Shown here: positions 18,201 through 27,503 of the stretch, in pieces
Layout of the letters: each line of letters begins with the position of its first letter
How positions within the stretch are numbered: the first letter of the stretch is position 1
Assembly (NCBI GenBank): GCA_000403255.2
Contig: KE159594.1
Span: 248,001-312,000, forward strand
Direction of reading: 5' to 3'
Origin: Lachnospiraceae bacterium 3-1
GTDB taxonomy: Bacteria; Bacillota; Clostridia; Lachnospirales; Lachnospiraceae
Length of the DNA stretch: 64,000 nucleotides
Notes under the pieces: model-generated
Databases searched by the model: none
The model's input: only the letters and a program-made list of their open reading frames with translations
What the model was told of the DNA's origin: nothing
Translations under genes and position numbers: made by a program

Positions 18201-18340
18201 CTTAATGTGCGTTTGGCTGCATTCAGATCATAAATTCCAATCCAGTACCTTGAAATCTGTCCTTCTTTGTTGCGATATTCAATACTCAGCCATCTTCCCT
18301 CATGGATTCCTCTAAAAATATCCCGGTAAATGCTGTTCAT
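15233..18340 (-). CDS. Large SF1-type DNA/RNA helicase with WYL-like N-terminus and nuclease-like C-terminus
   Basis: 1035 residues, AAGGAG nine bases before ATG. Residues 10-60 look like a WYL-type barrel (EGRWLSIEYRNKEGQISRYW). AAA_11/AAA_12 helicase motifs follow: Walker A IQGPPGTGKTSTI near 347, DEASQ near 633, GDPQQL near 656, then TVHAFQGDEKD and VATSRARDKLI (motifs V and VI). The last 150 residues contain PQFDFVVY...LALEGREHLEEE...R...RFGLQLLRV, resembling DUF2726/Vsr-like PD-(D/E)XK regions. Upf1/DNA2-like helicases of this layout occur in repair and defence. No partner gene is adjacent. Confidence 0.82.
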   Translation of the reverse strand: MNSIYRDIFRGIHEGRWLSIEYRNKEGQISRYWIGIYDLNAAKRTLRVEGLHLGRYTTETFELIYIDSILSSSIVEGSYCPINEELVEDIYLNPHKYKELFDHTVNLKILNYLEMCNRMDTVPYYSDFELIRFLDRESFQGEAYQLNEEQFRMVVKNFQYKTQEKRTREGKLKIQQLAMNVLSIHTPRGLYVLAYRKLQLDVKQRILRPEDEIIICTEYTLDGVKENVRKFLDAEEYELLKDFERNQELIKECITNHSRQVLGVDDMPYMIGLGMDIILDLHKEYESVIEMYQKEEVTAPIRAFFGEMVSKPIRRKAYPIVLAEQKVNLDQLLAINNAMKYPVAYIQGPPGTGKTSTIINTIVTAFFNEKTVLFVSYNNHPINGVVEKLLGMKYQDNRIPFPVLRLGNREKMQEALDYIRTVYEQTQTIKVYESTLDRKRDDRIERAKKLSGLLRRYEELLDLEERKETIGRVLEYENEQKLSFQMLPFQADLQGRQMEQVKRRMEKIRGTNGRNSGKNGFGSCQTAEEQRWEFIEEEAFSLLDDNVEELKKYLYFTSARYIKKLDSPRHKDLREIIQNVNKKTRLEDFSKYLGKRENIKKLQEIFPIVATTCISAHKLGEPVSMFDMVIMDEASQCNMAVSLVPILRGSSLMMVGDPQQLNPVIQLEEMVNQKLRKKYNISDEYDYRKNSIYKTFLACDAVSDEILLHYHYRCHEKIIGFNNKKYYNEKLCIKTESREQEPLLYIDVKGSQSDGKNTAPGEVEEIINYAVRNRDKTIGVITPFVNQKKLLEEAVQKAHLTNVDCGTVHAFQGDEKDIVLFSTALTAQTQAGTYEWLKNNKELINVATSRARDKLIILSDMENLGRLHLQNGEDDLYELVQYAKLNGTSHVTQKKANSRALGVKPFSSAIEEAFLKNLNHALENIWLSQNRFQVQHGVDISEILPEERNWEELFYSPQFDFVVYEQQGSQESPVLAIALEGREHLEEEIARRREQQRQEICQRFGLQLLRVENSYARRYNHIKQILVNFFSGKHL

Positions 18341-18444
18341 CTTCGTATGCTCCTTCTATGACCTCATACAGACTGTGCCACAATTCTGGCATCTTTATCC
18401 TATGCTGTTTTTATTATACCTCCAAAAGCCTGTTCTGACAATCA

Positions 18445-18905
18445 AAAGCAAAAACTCTGGAACTGAAAAACCGCGTGGTTATGAGCGCCATGGGAACTCA
18501 CGAAAGCATAGTAATGGCACGGGCACAGTTGGCAGATCCCGACTTCTGTAACAAAGCACAAGAAGGACGGCTTAATGATATTCGCTATTGTATCGGCTGT
18601 AATCAAGAATGCTATGATTATTTCGCTGCTTCACTATCCGATCCAAACATAAATCATATTACTTGTATGAGAAATCCAGCTCTGTTGGAAGAAGAAGCGT
18701 GGGGGCTAAAGCAAGGAAATACATCAAAAAAAATATTGATTATAGGCGGAGGCATCGCCGGAATCGTAGGGGCATTAGATTTGAAAAAGACAGGAAATAA
18801 ACCAGTGATCTTTGAGAAGGAAAACCACTTGGGAGGTCAATTCGTACTTGCTGGCGCAGCACCTGGAAAAAGCGATTTTCACTATGCAGCTAAGAAAGCC
18901 GCAGC
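18445..18905 (+). pseudogene. Remnant of an OYE-type NADH:flavin enoate reductase (BaiCD/BaiH-like)
   Basis: An N-terminal scrap (LKNRVVMSAMGTHES) runs directly into a late part of the same protein family: VMARAQLADPDF, the iron-sulfur cysteines in CIGCNQECYDYF, then the FAD-binding start ILIIGGGIAGIVGALDL and GGQFVLA. About 300 residues of barrel are missing between them, and homology stops again near 18900, where an unrelated toxin gene fragment begins on the other strand. No start codon with ribosome site was found. Clearly non-functional. Confidence 0.8.
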
Positions 18906-19009
18906 AAATGTTTGGCAGCCTGCTCGTTTTTTAATTGTAATATCAGATAATGTAAAATACTATCAAGCAATTCATCTGCACGTTCTGCAATACATAAATT
19001 ATAAGCCAT
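18890..19009 (-). pseudogene. Truncated RelE/ParE-family toxin
   Basis: Starts at ATG 19009, overlapping the antitoxin stop by 11 bp as in intact pairs. It reads MAYNLCIAERADELLD... to NEQAAKHLL, a typical RelE/ParE N-terminus, then leaves the family and stops after 39 residues at 18890. The break coincides with the end of the enoate reductase fragment on the opposite strand, so a deletion joined two genes here. The catalytic C-terminal half is absent. Confidence 0.8.
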
Positions 19010-19259
19010 GTTTTTTTCTCATTTCTGCCAAAGCTATTCGGGCATCTTTGATATGTCCAGTTTCTAATTGCTGCTCTGACACTTCAATGTCCATATATAC
19101 TGCAAGCTGGCGCATGGCGTTCTCATAAACCTCCATGCCCATAATAACCATATCTCCATAACCGTTTTTTGTAATATATATGGGTTCACCTGACCTGTGG
19201 CACATATCGGAAATCTCTGAAGTGTTTTTCAAATCTTTAATCGGTATGATCTGTGGCAT
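18999..19259 (-). CDS. Phd/YefM-family antitoxin, orphaned
   Basis: 86 residues, AAAGGAG nine bases before ATG. N-terminal DNA-binding fold with MPQIIPIKDLKNTSEISDMCHRSGEPIYITKNGYGDMV is diagnostic of Phd/YefM; the C-terminal helix (SEQQLETGHIKDARIAL) would bind the toxin. Intact, but its toxin is truncated, so it can only act as a promoter-binding repressor or neutralise another toxin. Confidence 0.88.
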   Translation of the reverse strand: MPQIIPIKDLKNTSEISDMCHRSGEPIYITKNGYGDMVIMGMEVYENAMRQLAVYMDIEVSEQQLETGHIKDARIALAEMRKKHGL

Positions 19260-19319
19260 TTCATATATCTCCTTTCTAAAACAATAGAAAACATAGTTTT
19301 TATCCCTTCTTTTACCATA

Positions 19320-19348
19320 ATCATACTATAATTATGCCATTATATCAA
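19320..19348 (-). promoter_or_regulatory. Antitoxin promoter
   Basis: Minus strand TTGATA (19343-19348), 17-bp spacer, TATGAT (19320-19325), about 60 bp before the antitoxin start. The spacer and -10 contain an AT-rich dyad (CATAATTATAGTATGATTAT) that could be the autoregulatory operator. Confidence 0.6.
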
Positions 19349-19422
19349 TCTATATATTAATGCCATTTATTTTTAGAGTATAAAGACTGTTTTTAGAAAT
19401 GATATTTTATTCTTATCTGGTT

Positions 19423-19880
19423 TCACTCATCTACTAAACCTACATATATGTGGATTTCTGCATCTTCCATACGGTCATCCTGGTATTCTTCAAAATCACA
19501 CTGGAAGGTTCTTGGTAAATCCATCTGCCAAATTTCCTGCCATGCCGCCACAACTGCCTGCACCATATCCCCATGAACAACAAATTTCGCATACCTGCCG
19601 GCTGGAACCCTTAAAACAGTACAATCCATTTCTGACCATTCCTCTATCGTCTCACAAGCAACGATTGCTGTATAATCCGACTTCTCATCTCCTGCATAAT
19701 CTGTATAAATGCCAAGAGCTTTTCCATTCACTTTGCCAGGAATGGCTCCATAGATACCTCCCTCATAAAATCGTTTCCATAATCCTCCAATTACAGCTCC
19801 CATGTCAGGGTCCATATTATTTGTCCGTGCAGAGATTCCTACAACAATCTTTTCTTCCAGTGTTACAACTTCATATCCAT
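19423..19880 (-). pseudogene. GyrI-like effector-binding protein with a frameshift at codon 2
   Basis: The family sequence reads YEVVTLEEKIVVGISARTNN and onward to the stop at 19423, but the frame has no start codon upstream. An ATG lies at 19880 followed by GA then TAT GAA GTT. Adding one base there would give M-x-YEVV, the usual start of this family. The only in-frame ATG (19815) would lose the first beta strand. The GyrI/AraC-type binding domain itself looks complete (MGAVIGGLWKRFYEGG, WSEMDCTVLRVPAGRYAKF). Confidence 0.65.
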
Positions 19881-19959
19881 ACCATCCTTTCTTTTTATAA
19901 CATCATTAACAACATCATACTATCAAATTAAAAAGGACAACTGTATGGCATGATTTGAA

Positions 19960-20564
19960 TTATTTTTTCACATATTTCTGCCGAATCCCTTCGGTAAATG
20001 CTAATATACTCTGCCGAAGTTCTACTGGTTCTAACAATTCAGCCCCTTCTCCAAAAGACGCAATCCAGCAAATAACACTGGTCTTATCTGCAAATCCAGC
20101 AGAAAACAACAAGGTTCCATCCGGCTGTTCAATGAAACTTTCCAAACCATATTCTTCCACAAGACGCCATTTAAAGTCTGGATGTATGACGGCTTTCACG
20201 GAATAGACACTTGGAAACACCCGTTCCTGGGAGAAATCTGGCAATGGTACCAAACGTTTCTCAAAGGTTTCCTCCTTCTGGATATCCGCCATACGGTTTA
20301 ATTTAAACAGACGAAAATCTTGTCGCGTCACACACCAGCCCCACAGATACCAGCTCGACCACTGGAAAATCAAATGATACGGCTCAACCTCCCGTCTAGA
20401 TTCTCTCTTTGGCGCATAGTACACGAAAGAAATTCTTCTCTCAGAACAATATCTCGATTAATGGTGCGGCGGGACACCTCAAATTTTTCTGCCAAATAAG
20501 GCGCTGTCACCTTCTCTTGTTGCAAAAGAATAGAAAGAATACCAATCATACGGTCTATTTTCAT
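19960..20564 (-). pseudogene. YafY-type HTH-WYL regulator with internal deletion
   Basis: The N-terminal HTH is in one frame (MKIDRMIGILSILLQQ...VSRRTINRDI) and the end of the WYL domain in another (RRISFVYYAPKRE...LFKLNRM). Family members have roughly 120 residues between these blocks. Here INRDI passes straight into the WYL strand with a frame change, so a deletion removed the middle. It lies next to the GyrI-like gene, a frequent pairing, and both partners are broken. Confidence 0.8.
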
Positions 20565-20571
20565 TATCTAA

Positions 20572-21237
20572 TTACCTCTTTGCCCATAATTCCTCACATG
20601 ATTTAATCTTGTTATAAATTTCCAGTCCACTTTTTCTTCCAAACAGATGCAGGCTGTTGAGATATGTTATCTTAGATGTCTCCGCTCTCTCCTCTACTAA
20701 GTTCTGTATCTCCTCTGTCATAGCTTCATACTGTGTGCCCTCGAACAGCTTAAGCAGTACAGACCTTATTCTCATTCGTTCTCGGTAAGCAGTGTAATAT
20801 TTGCCAATTGTTAGGCTTTCGCGCATCTTCCTTAACTCTTTTGTCCGCTCATTATTCTCATTACCGCTGATAATTCCGTCTTCCACACAGGATGACAGCA
20901 GCACCCTGCGCCTCTTGGATGAAAGATTTCCCCAATAATCACGGACTGCCTGAAATCCATTGTCATTGCTGACAATAACAGAAATGCCCTCGTACCCCTC
21001 ACCAATCAGTTCCCCTAACCGAGATGTAATATAAAAATCCAAAGCATTTTTGCCAGTTTTACAAAGCTTGCATATCTCAAAAACACAGCTAGAGGAAGTA
21101 ATCTCTTCCAGTATCCTTCGCTCCATATTTTTTCTGGCTTCACTGTAAAAAACAACCACATGATCCTGCATATCCAGGTAATCATACCCTTTCATCCCTG
21201 CATTGCCTACATTTTCATAATCAATCAGAAACAACAT
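20572..21237 (-). CDS. NYN/PIN-like putative ribonuclease
   Basis: 221 residues. The PIN/NYN-type core is visible: LFLIDYENVG with the first catalytic Asp, VVVFYSEA, KNALDFYITSRLGELI with a second acidic residue, and VIVSNDNGFQAVRDYW with a third. The C-terminal third is helical and basic, of unknown role. Such LIDYENV proteins are probable metal-dependent RNases; a substrate cannot be inferred. The next gene upstream on the same strand is a XRE regulator ending 31 bp before this start. Confidence 0.78.
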   Translation of the reverse strand: MLFLIDYENVGNAGMKGYDYLDMQDHVVVFYSEARKNMERRILEEITSSSCVFEICKLCKTGKNALDFYITSRLGELIGEGYEGISVIVSNDNGFQAVRDYWGNLSSKRRRVLLSSCVEDGIISGNENNERTKELRKMRESLTIGKYYTAYRERMRIRSVLLKLFEGTQYEAMTEEIQNLVEERAETSKITYLNSLHLFGRKSGLEIYNKIKSCEELWAKR

Positions 21238-21267
21238 GAAACCATCCCTTTACCCATTACCATCAGC

Positions 21268-21783
21268 TTATGCAACACTGCCATTAACATATTGAAAATA
21301 TGTCACACACCGCTTGCAATCATGACGAAAGTCTCCCGGTCTCATAATATAGACATCCGCACACTCTTGCCTGCAAATATTGACATCTGATGGGGAATCC
21401 ACCTGAGACTCCCCCATCTCTGTTATGTACATGACCATACGAACTGCAAAACGGTAAAAGAAACGCAAGGGATCGTACGTTTTCTTGTCCTTGAAGAACT
21501 GACTTGTTCCACTGACTTGGCACATATCCCCATGAAACACCTGGACTTGTTCTGTTCTTTCCCCATATAAAAGATCACTCAACCCAATATCATACAGCTC
21601 CATCAGTGCAAACATGGTATCCGTCTGAGGATAACTTGCCCCCTCTTCCCATTTATAAATTGCCTGGACAGACCCTAACCGCAGATATTTCCGCACCTGC
21701 TCTACAGAGAGATGCTTCGCTTGACGACATCTTCTTAGATTTTCCCCAATCAATTTTTTGTTATACTCTGGTCTCTTTTTCAT
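21268..21783 (-). CDS. XRE-family transcriptional regulator
   Basis: 171 residues from ATG 21783, with GGAGGAGACC immediately before it; a longer frame to 21843 lacks a ribosome site. HTH_3 domain at residues 8-62 (IGENLRRCRQAKHLSVEQVRKYLRLGSVQAIYKWEEG, then LADL-like LSDLLYG). The C-terminal 90 residues contain a Cys/His set (CRQEC, HDCKRC) that could bind metal. No partner identified; it may control the NYN gene downstream. Confidence 0.85.
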   Translation of the reverse strand: MKKRPEYNKKLIGENLRRCRQAKHLSVEQVRKYLRLGSVQAIYKWEEGASYPQTDTMFALMELYDIGLSDLLYGERTEQVQVFHGDMCQVSGTSQFFKDKKTYDPLRFFYRFAVRMVMYITEMGESQVDSPSDVNICRQECADVYIMRPGDFRHDCKRCVTYFQYVNGSVA

Positions 21784-21869
21784 GGTCTCCTCCAACCTGT
21801 CAACTTGTTTATTTAGTTTATCATGAAAAATGAGAGTTGTCATTTAACGCGTAGTTGAATATCTGTCTT

Positions 21870-22472
21870 TTATTGCAGCTGTTTTAACAGGGCTTCCTTT
21901 TTATAGGCTCTGATGTCCTCTTCAATCTTCGTGTAATCCCGCTCAAACAGCTCATCGCTGATCTGTCTGTACAATTGCTCTTTCGGAACTTTCTGCAATA
22001 TCTTATCAATCACAAAATCCTTACCTTTCTGCCTATAGCGGGGCAGCTGATTTCTCTCCTGAATATGGACAAGCTCCGGCCGCCATAAAAGACCCATCTT
22101 CCGTTTCCAATTTATATTTGGATTCTCCCCGGCTTCCCGCAGCAGATAAAAATCCGGCCTGCCTTCTTCCAGTTCCACTGTAATAACGCCCCACCAATCT
22201 GGAACATGCTCCTCCACATGATGGGCATGTTTTGTGCCGGCTACAATATAGTTATAATCAAAATACTGGTCATAATCCCTGACCTGCCGGCCAAGCCTGG
22301 CATAAGTGTCCGCATCGCTTTTAATTTCCAGTCCGCAGAGGGCCTCTGGCAGCACCATCACCACATCCGCCCTGCTTCTTCCCATCTGTTTTTCTTCGAT
22401 GATCCTGATTTTCCCGTAACTCTCTTCCAGGAAATCAAACAGCGGTTCCCGAATGTCTTTATCGTAAAGCAT
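21870..22472 (-). CDS. sce7726-family PD-(D/E)XK nuclease-like protein
   Basis: 200 residues. The sce7726 signature is readable: DKDIREPLFDFL, RADVVMVLPEALCGLEIKSDADTYARLGRQ, where D...E-I-K form a PD-(D/E)XK active site, then YDQYFDYNYIVAGTKHAHHVEEHVPDWWGVI. Family members are often in accessory and phage regions. The N-terminal 120 residues carry the fold; the C-terminus is helical and basic. Confidence 0.8.
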   Translation of the reverse strand: MLYDKDIREPLFDFLEESYGKIRIIEEKQMGRSRADVVMVLPEALCGLEIKSDADTYARLGRQVRDYDQYFDYNYIVAGTKHAHHVEEHVPDWWGVITVELEEGRPDFYLLREAGENPNINWKRKMGLLWRPELVHIQERNQLPRYRQKGKDFVIDKILQKVPKEQLYRQISDELFERDYTKIEEDIRAYKKEALLKQLQ

Positions 22473-22506
22473 CTTCTTCCTTTTCCTTCTGTATCAGAAT
22501 TTCTAT

Positions 22507-23046
<540 letters not shown>

Positions 23047-23072
23047 CTAAAATCGCCATCAATATATCCTCC

Positions 23073-24080
23073 TTAACTACCAGGACGGCACCAGCTTTCC
23101 TCAATTCCATTTGCCCGCCACATATTGTCCGCTTCCAAATAATCCTTCACCAGCAAATACTGAAACGTGCTTCCTGTTTTCAATGCATCATAAACATAAC
23201 GCAGGGGTATTCGGGAACGGTTTTTTTCCCGGTTCCCCGGCTCCGCCAAAAACACTGTGTCATCCTCCTGATACAGCCAAATATTCACATAATGCCCCTG
23301 GGTAGTCTTCCAATAGGTATTATCATTTCCGCTGCAAACCAGAACAATTGCTGACTTTGCTTCTTTGATTTGATCCCGAAATTCTTCAAAAGTTCCTGGC
23401 TTTCTATGAAGCTCACCGCTGATTCCGCAGACTTCCAGAGTGCACCGCATCTCCTGCCAGTCAATCGCCCCATATCCTCCTCCAGGGGTATAGCCCGAAG
23501 ATACCTTTGCATGTTCATACATATCCCAAGGAGAAACCTCATAAGGAGACAAGGTATTATAAACATTTGCCATGCAGCATAATCCACAGCCAAAGCTGCC
23601 AAAAGAATTTCCATCCACTTCAAACCTGCACCATTCTCCCGACCAGGAAATCCCCCCGCTCCAGGCCCCCGGCCCTTGCAAAAAAGAATAGATATCCTCT
23701 TCCTCAATCATCATGGCTGGATGAATCGTCCAAGCAAGCCGGTCCAGCCAAGCCAATGGATCCGCCGCCGTAGACCTTCCCTGTAAAGCTGCCTGCTCCG
23801 CCGAAGCAGATTTTCCTGGCAAAACCGGCTGTCCTGCTGCAACAGTCTGGTCTGTCAAATCTGACTGTTTTATATTTGCCTCCTCTGTGTCATCCATACT
23901 CTCTTCCCTACGTTTTTCAGTTTCCTTATATTCCTCCATTTCCTCTGTCTGCGCATTGACTTCTCTGGCAATTTCCTGCCAATCCTTTTTATTTCTAAAA
24001 TAATGTATCAAAAAAACCAACATACACAGGAATAGTAAAACCTGTAATATTGGCACATATTTTTTCATCCCTTTTTCCAT
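23073..24080 (-). CDS. Membrane-anchored C39-like cysteine peptidase domain protein
   Basis: 335 residues. One N-terminal helix (VPILQVLLFLCMLVFLIHYF), a low-complexity Glu/Gln/Ala-rich linker to about residue 110, then a Peptidase_C39-like domain: GCGLCCMANVYN with the likely nucleophile Cys, TTQGHYVNIWLY with the likely catalytic His, and FLAEPGN for the third residue. It probably acts outside the cell; whether it cleaves peptides is unproven, since many C39_2 proteins are uncharacterised. Confidence 0.75.
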   Translation of the reverse strand: MEKGMKKYVPILQVLLFLCMLVFLIHYFRNKKDWQEIAREVNAQTEEMEEYKETEKRREESMDDTEEANIKQSDLTDQTVAAGQPVLPGKSASAEQAALQGRSTAADPLAWLDRLAWTIHPAMMIEEEDIYSFLQGPGAWSGGISWSGEWCRFEVDGNSFGSFGCGLCCMANVYNTLSPYEVSPWDMYEHAKVSSGYTPGGGYGAIDWQEMRCTLEVCGISGELHRKPGTFEEFRDQIKEAKSAIVLVCSGNDNTYWKTTQGHYVNIWLYQEDDTVFLAEPGNREKNRSRIPLRYVYDALKTGSTFQYLLVKDYLEADNMWRANGIEESWCRPGS

Positions 24081-24284
24081 ATGCGAAACTGTCTCACCTG
24101 CTTCTTTCTTCCATCAAAATCCTTTTATGGTTCCTCGCATTTTTGCTCCAAGTTAAGCATACCATATCCAAAGACAAAGTCAATATATCCCAAAAGAAAA
24201 CAAGAGAAGAAAAAAGTACAGGGAACTATTTTCCAGTTTCCCTGCACTGATATTTTTTCTGCTTTTATATGATGTTTTCTAATT

Positions 24285-27200
24285 TTATATATTTTTCACC
24301 TTTGCAATATCAATTAGATTCCATTCCCCGCTGACACTGGCATGCTCCAGACTCTCCGCTAGTGCATTGGCAGTATCCATAGCTGTAATACAATACACCC
24401 CTGTTTCAATGGCATTTCTACGGATTAAAAATCCATCCCGGCTTTTGTCCCGGCCCTGGGTGGGGGTATCAATCACCAAATCTATTTTATGCCCAAGAAT
24501 CAAGTCCATCACATTGGGAGACTCCTGGGAAATTTTATTGATACGCCTTGCATTTATGCCATGCTCCTTCAAATATTTGGCAGTGCTTCTAGTGGCGTAT
24601 ATCTTATAGCCCAACGCCGCAAAACGTCTCGCCACCTCCACAGATTCCGGCTTATCTGCATCTTTCACAGTCATAATCATCTGCTTATATTTGGGAAGCT
24701 GCACGCCAGCTCCTAAAAATGCTTTGTATAAGGCTTCCTCAAAGGTTTTACCGATTCCCAGACATTCCCCAGTGGATTTCATTTCCGGTCCTAAGCTGAT
24801 TTCTGCTCCCCGAAGCTTCTCAAAGGAAAATACTGGCATTTTAATGGCCACATATTCCGCTTCTTTTGCAAGCCCTGTCGGATAACCCATGTCCTTTAAG
24901 GTATTCCCAATCATCACCTTTGTTGCCAAATCCACAATGGGAATTCCCGTAACCTTGCTGATATAGGGAACTGTTCGGGATGAGCGGGGATTTACTTCAA
25001 TCACATACACCTCTTCCCCCATGGCAATAAACTGAATATTGATTAATCCTACCACATGAAGAGCCCTGGCCAGACGTTTTGTATATTCTACAATTTTTTC
25101 TTTTACCTCTTCGCCAATGGTAGGCGCAGGATAAACGGAAATACTGTCGCCAGAGTGCACGCCAGTGCGTTCGATATGCTCCATAATCCCTGGAATCAAA
25201 ATATCCTTGCCATCGCACACTGCATCCACTTCAATCTCTTTTCCCTGCAAATATTTGTCCACCAAAATAGGATGATCCTGGGCAATCCGGTTGATAATTT
25301 CCATAAATTCTTCCATTTCCTCATCGGTGTATGCAATCTGCATTCCCTGGCCACCCAGTACATAGGAAGGGCGGACCAATACGGGATAACCCAGGCGGTT
25401 TGCAACCTCTTTTGCTTCTTTTGCCGTAAAGACTGTCCCACCTGCCGCCCGGGGAATCTTAGTCTGCTCCAGGATTTTATCAAACAGCTCCCGATCCTCC
25501 GCTGCATCCACATCCTCCGCTCTGGTGCCCAGAATGGGAACTCCCATTTTCATCAAGCTCTCTGTTAATTTGATCGCCGTCTGTCCACCAAACTGCACCA
25601 CCGCTCCATCTGGTTGTTCCAAGCGGACAATATTTTCCACATCCTCTGGGGTCAATGGCTCAAAATATAACTTATCTGCAATATCAAAATCTGTAGATAC
25701 TGTTTCTGGGTTATTATTTATAATAATGGTTTCATAGCCCTCTTTTGCAAAGGCCCAGGTGCAATGAACGGAACAATAATCAAACTCAATCCCCTGGCCG
25801 ATGCGAATGGGGCCGGAGCCTAAAACCAGAACTTTTTTGCGGCTGTCTCCCCCTGATCTTCCTGTGGCTTCATTTTCACTGCCGAAGCAGGAATAATAAT
25901 AAGGAGTTTCTGCCTCGAATTCTGCCGCGCAGGTGTCCACCATTTTAAAAGCTGCCGTGATTTTATTTGCATACCGCAGATCACGAATCTCTGTTTCCTG
26001 TCTGCCTGTTAAGGATGCAATTACAGAATCTGGAAATTCCAGTCTCTTTGCCTCCTTTAACAATTCTATGGTCAGCTCTTCTTGTTTTAACCGTTCTTCC
26101 ATTTCTACTAAAAGAGCTATTTTGTCAATAAACCAAATGTCAATACAGGTAATCCCATGAATTTCTTCATAAGAAATCCCTTTGCGAAGGGCCTCTGCAA
26201 TCACCCAGATTCTTTGATCGTCAACCTTTTCCATGCGTATTTTCAGTTCTTCTTCAGAAAGATTTTTAAAATCATAGCTCATCATGCTGTCCACATGCTG
26301 CTCCAGGGAACGGATTGCCTTCATCAATGCACCCTCAAAATTGGCGCAAATACTCATAACCTCCCCAGTGGCTTTCATCTGGGTTGTCAGGGAACGTTTG
26401 GCCGTAATAAATTTATCAAAAGGAAGCCTTGGGATTTTTACCACACAGTAATCTAACATAGGCTCAAAGCTGGCATAGGTTTTCCCTGTAATGGCATTTT
26501 TGATTTCATCCAGGGTGTAACCTAAGGCAATTTTTGCCGCCACCTTTGCGATGGGATATCCTGTAGCTTTACTTGCCAGCGCAGAGGAACGGCTCACCCG
26601 GGGATTTACCTCAATGACACAATACTCAAAGCTGGTGGGATGCAGCGCATACTGGACATTACAGCCGCCTGTGATATTCAGCTCAGAAATAATATTTCGG
26701 GCAGAAGTCCGAAGCATCTGGTATTCCTTATCCCCCAAGGTCTGGGAAGGCGCCACCACAATACTGTCTCCCGTGTGCACTCCTACCGGATCAATGTTTT
26801 CCATGTTGCAGACAGTAATACAGTTTCCAGCCGCATCCCGCATCACCTCATATTCAATCTCTTTCCAGCCTGCAATACACCGCTCTACCAGCACTTCCCC
26901 TACCCGGCTGAGACGAAGGCCATTGGTGAGAATTTCTATCAGCTCTGTTTCGTTATGGGCAATTCCTCCGCCGCTTCCGCCCAAAGTATAGGCAGGACGC
27001 AATACCACTGGATAACCAATGGTATTGGTAAATGCAATGCCATCTTCTACATTGTGCACTACCAAAGAAGGTGCACAGGGCTCCCCAATTTTTTCCATGG
27101 TGTCCTTAAACGCCTGCCGGTCTTCCGCCTTGAAAATAGTTTCTGCTGTAGTTCCAATCAGCTTTACTCCATGCTTGTCAAGAAAGCCAGATTCTGCCAG

Positions 27201-27503
27201 CTCCATGCCTAAGTTCAACCCTGCCTGTCCCCCAAGGGTAGGCAATACGCTGTCTGGTTTTTCCTTTTGGATAATCTGCTCCAACACACCAACAGTCAAG
27301 GGCTCAATGTATACCTGATCTGCAATTTCTTTGTCAGTCATAATGGTAGCTGGATTGGAATTGACCAACACCACCTCCACGCCCTCCTCTTTCAAAGAGC
27401 GGCATGCCTGGGTTCCTGCATAATCAAATTCTGCTGCCTGTCCAATGACAATCGGACCAGAGCCGATGACTAATACTTTCTTAATTTCTGGATTCTTTGG
27501 CAT
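24285..27503 (-). CDS. carB: Carbamoyl-phosphate synthase large subunit
   Basis: 1072 residues, full length. Two homologous ATP-grasp halves (N-terminal VLVIGSGPIVIGQAAEFDYAG, second half VLVLGSGPIRIGQGIEFDYC), an oligomerisation region and a C-terminal MGS-like allosteric domain (YATRSTAKYLKEHGINARRI). It makes carbamoyl phosphate from bicarbonate, ATP and ammonia delivered by the small subunit, feeding pyrimidine and arginine synthesis. Its ATG shares one base with the carA stop (TAATG), which couples translation. Confidence 0.98.
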   Translation of the reverse strand: MPKNPEIKKVLVIGSGPIVIGQAAEFDYAGTQACRSLKEEGVEVVLVNSNPATIMTDKEIADQVYIEPLTVGVLEQIIQKEKPDSVLPTLGGQAGLNLGMELAESGFLDKHGVKLIGTTAETIFKAEDRQAFKDTMEKIGEPCAPSLVVHNVEDGIAFTNTIGYPVVLRPAYTLGGSGGGIAHNETELIEILTNGLRLSRVGEVLVERCIAGWKEIEYEVMRDAAGNCITVCNMENIDPVGVHTGDSIVVAPSQTLGDKEYQMLRTSARNIISELNITGGCNVQYALHPTSFEYCVIEVNPRVSRSSALASKATGYPIAKVAAKIALGYTLDEIKNAITGKTYASFEPMLDYCVVKIPRLPFDKFITAKRSLTTQMKATGEVMSICANFEGALMKAIRSLEQHVDSMMSYDFKNLSEEELKIRMEKVDDQRIWVIAEALRKGISYEEIHGITCIDIWFIDKIALLVEMEERLKQEELTIELLKEAKRLEFPDSVIASLTGRQETEIRDLRYANKITAAFKMVDTCAAEFEAETPYYYSCFGSENEATGRSGGDSRKKVLVLGSGPIRIGQGIEFDYCSVHCTWAFAKEGYETIIINNNPETVSTDFDIADKLYFEPLTPEDVENIVRLEQPDGAVVQFGGQTAIKLTESLMKMGVPILGTRAEDVDAAEDRELFDKILEQTKIPRAAGGTVFTAKEAKEVANRLGYPVLVRPSYVLGGQGMQIAYTDEEMEEFMEIINRIAQDHPILVDKYLQGKEIEVDAVCDGKDILIPGIMEHIERTGVHSGDSISVYPAPTIGEEVKEKIVEYTKRLARALHVVGLINIQFIAMGEEVYVIEVNPRSSRTVPYISKVTGIPIVDLATKVMIGNTLKDMGYPTGLAKEAEYVAIKMPVFSFEKLRGAEISLGPEMKSTGECLGIGKTFEEALYKAFLGAGVQLPKYKQMIMTVKDADKPESVEVARRFAALGYKIYATRSTAKYLKEHGINARRINKISQESPNVMDLILGHKIDLVIDTPTQGRDKSRDGFLIRRNAIETGVYCITAMDTANALAESLEHASVSGEWNLIDIAKVKNI

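Noticed and set aside
25056-25568. 170-codon and other long plus-strand frames across carB
   Set aside because: Antisense to a perfectly conserved carB; no family features.
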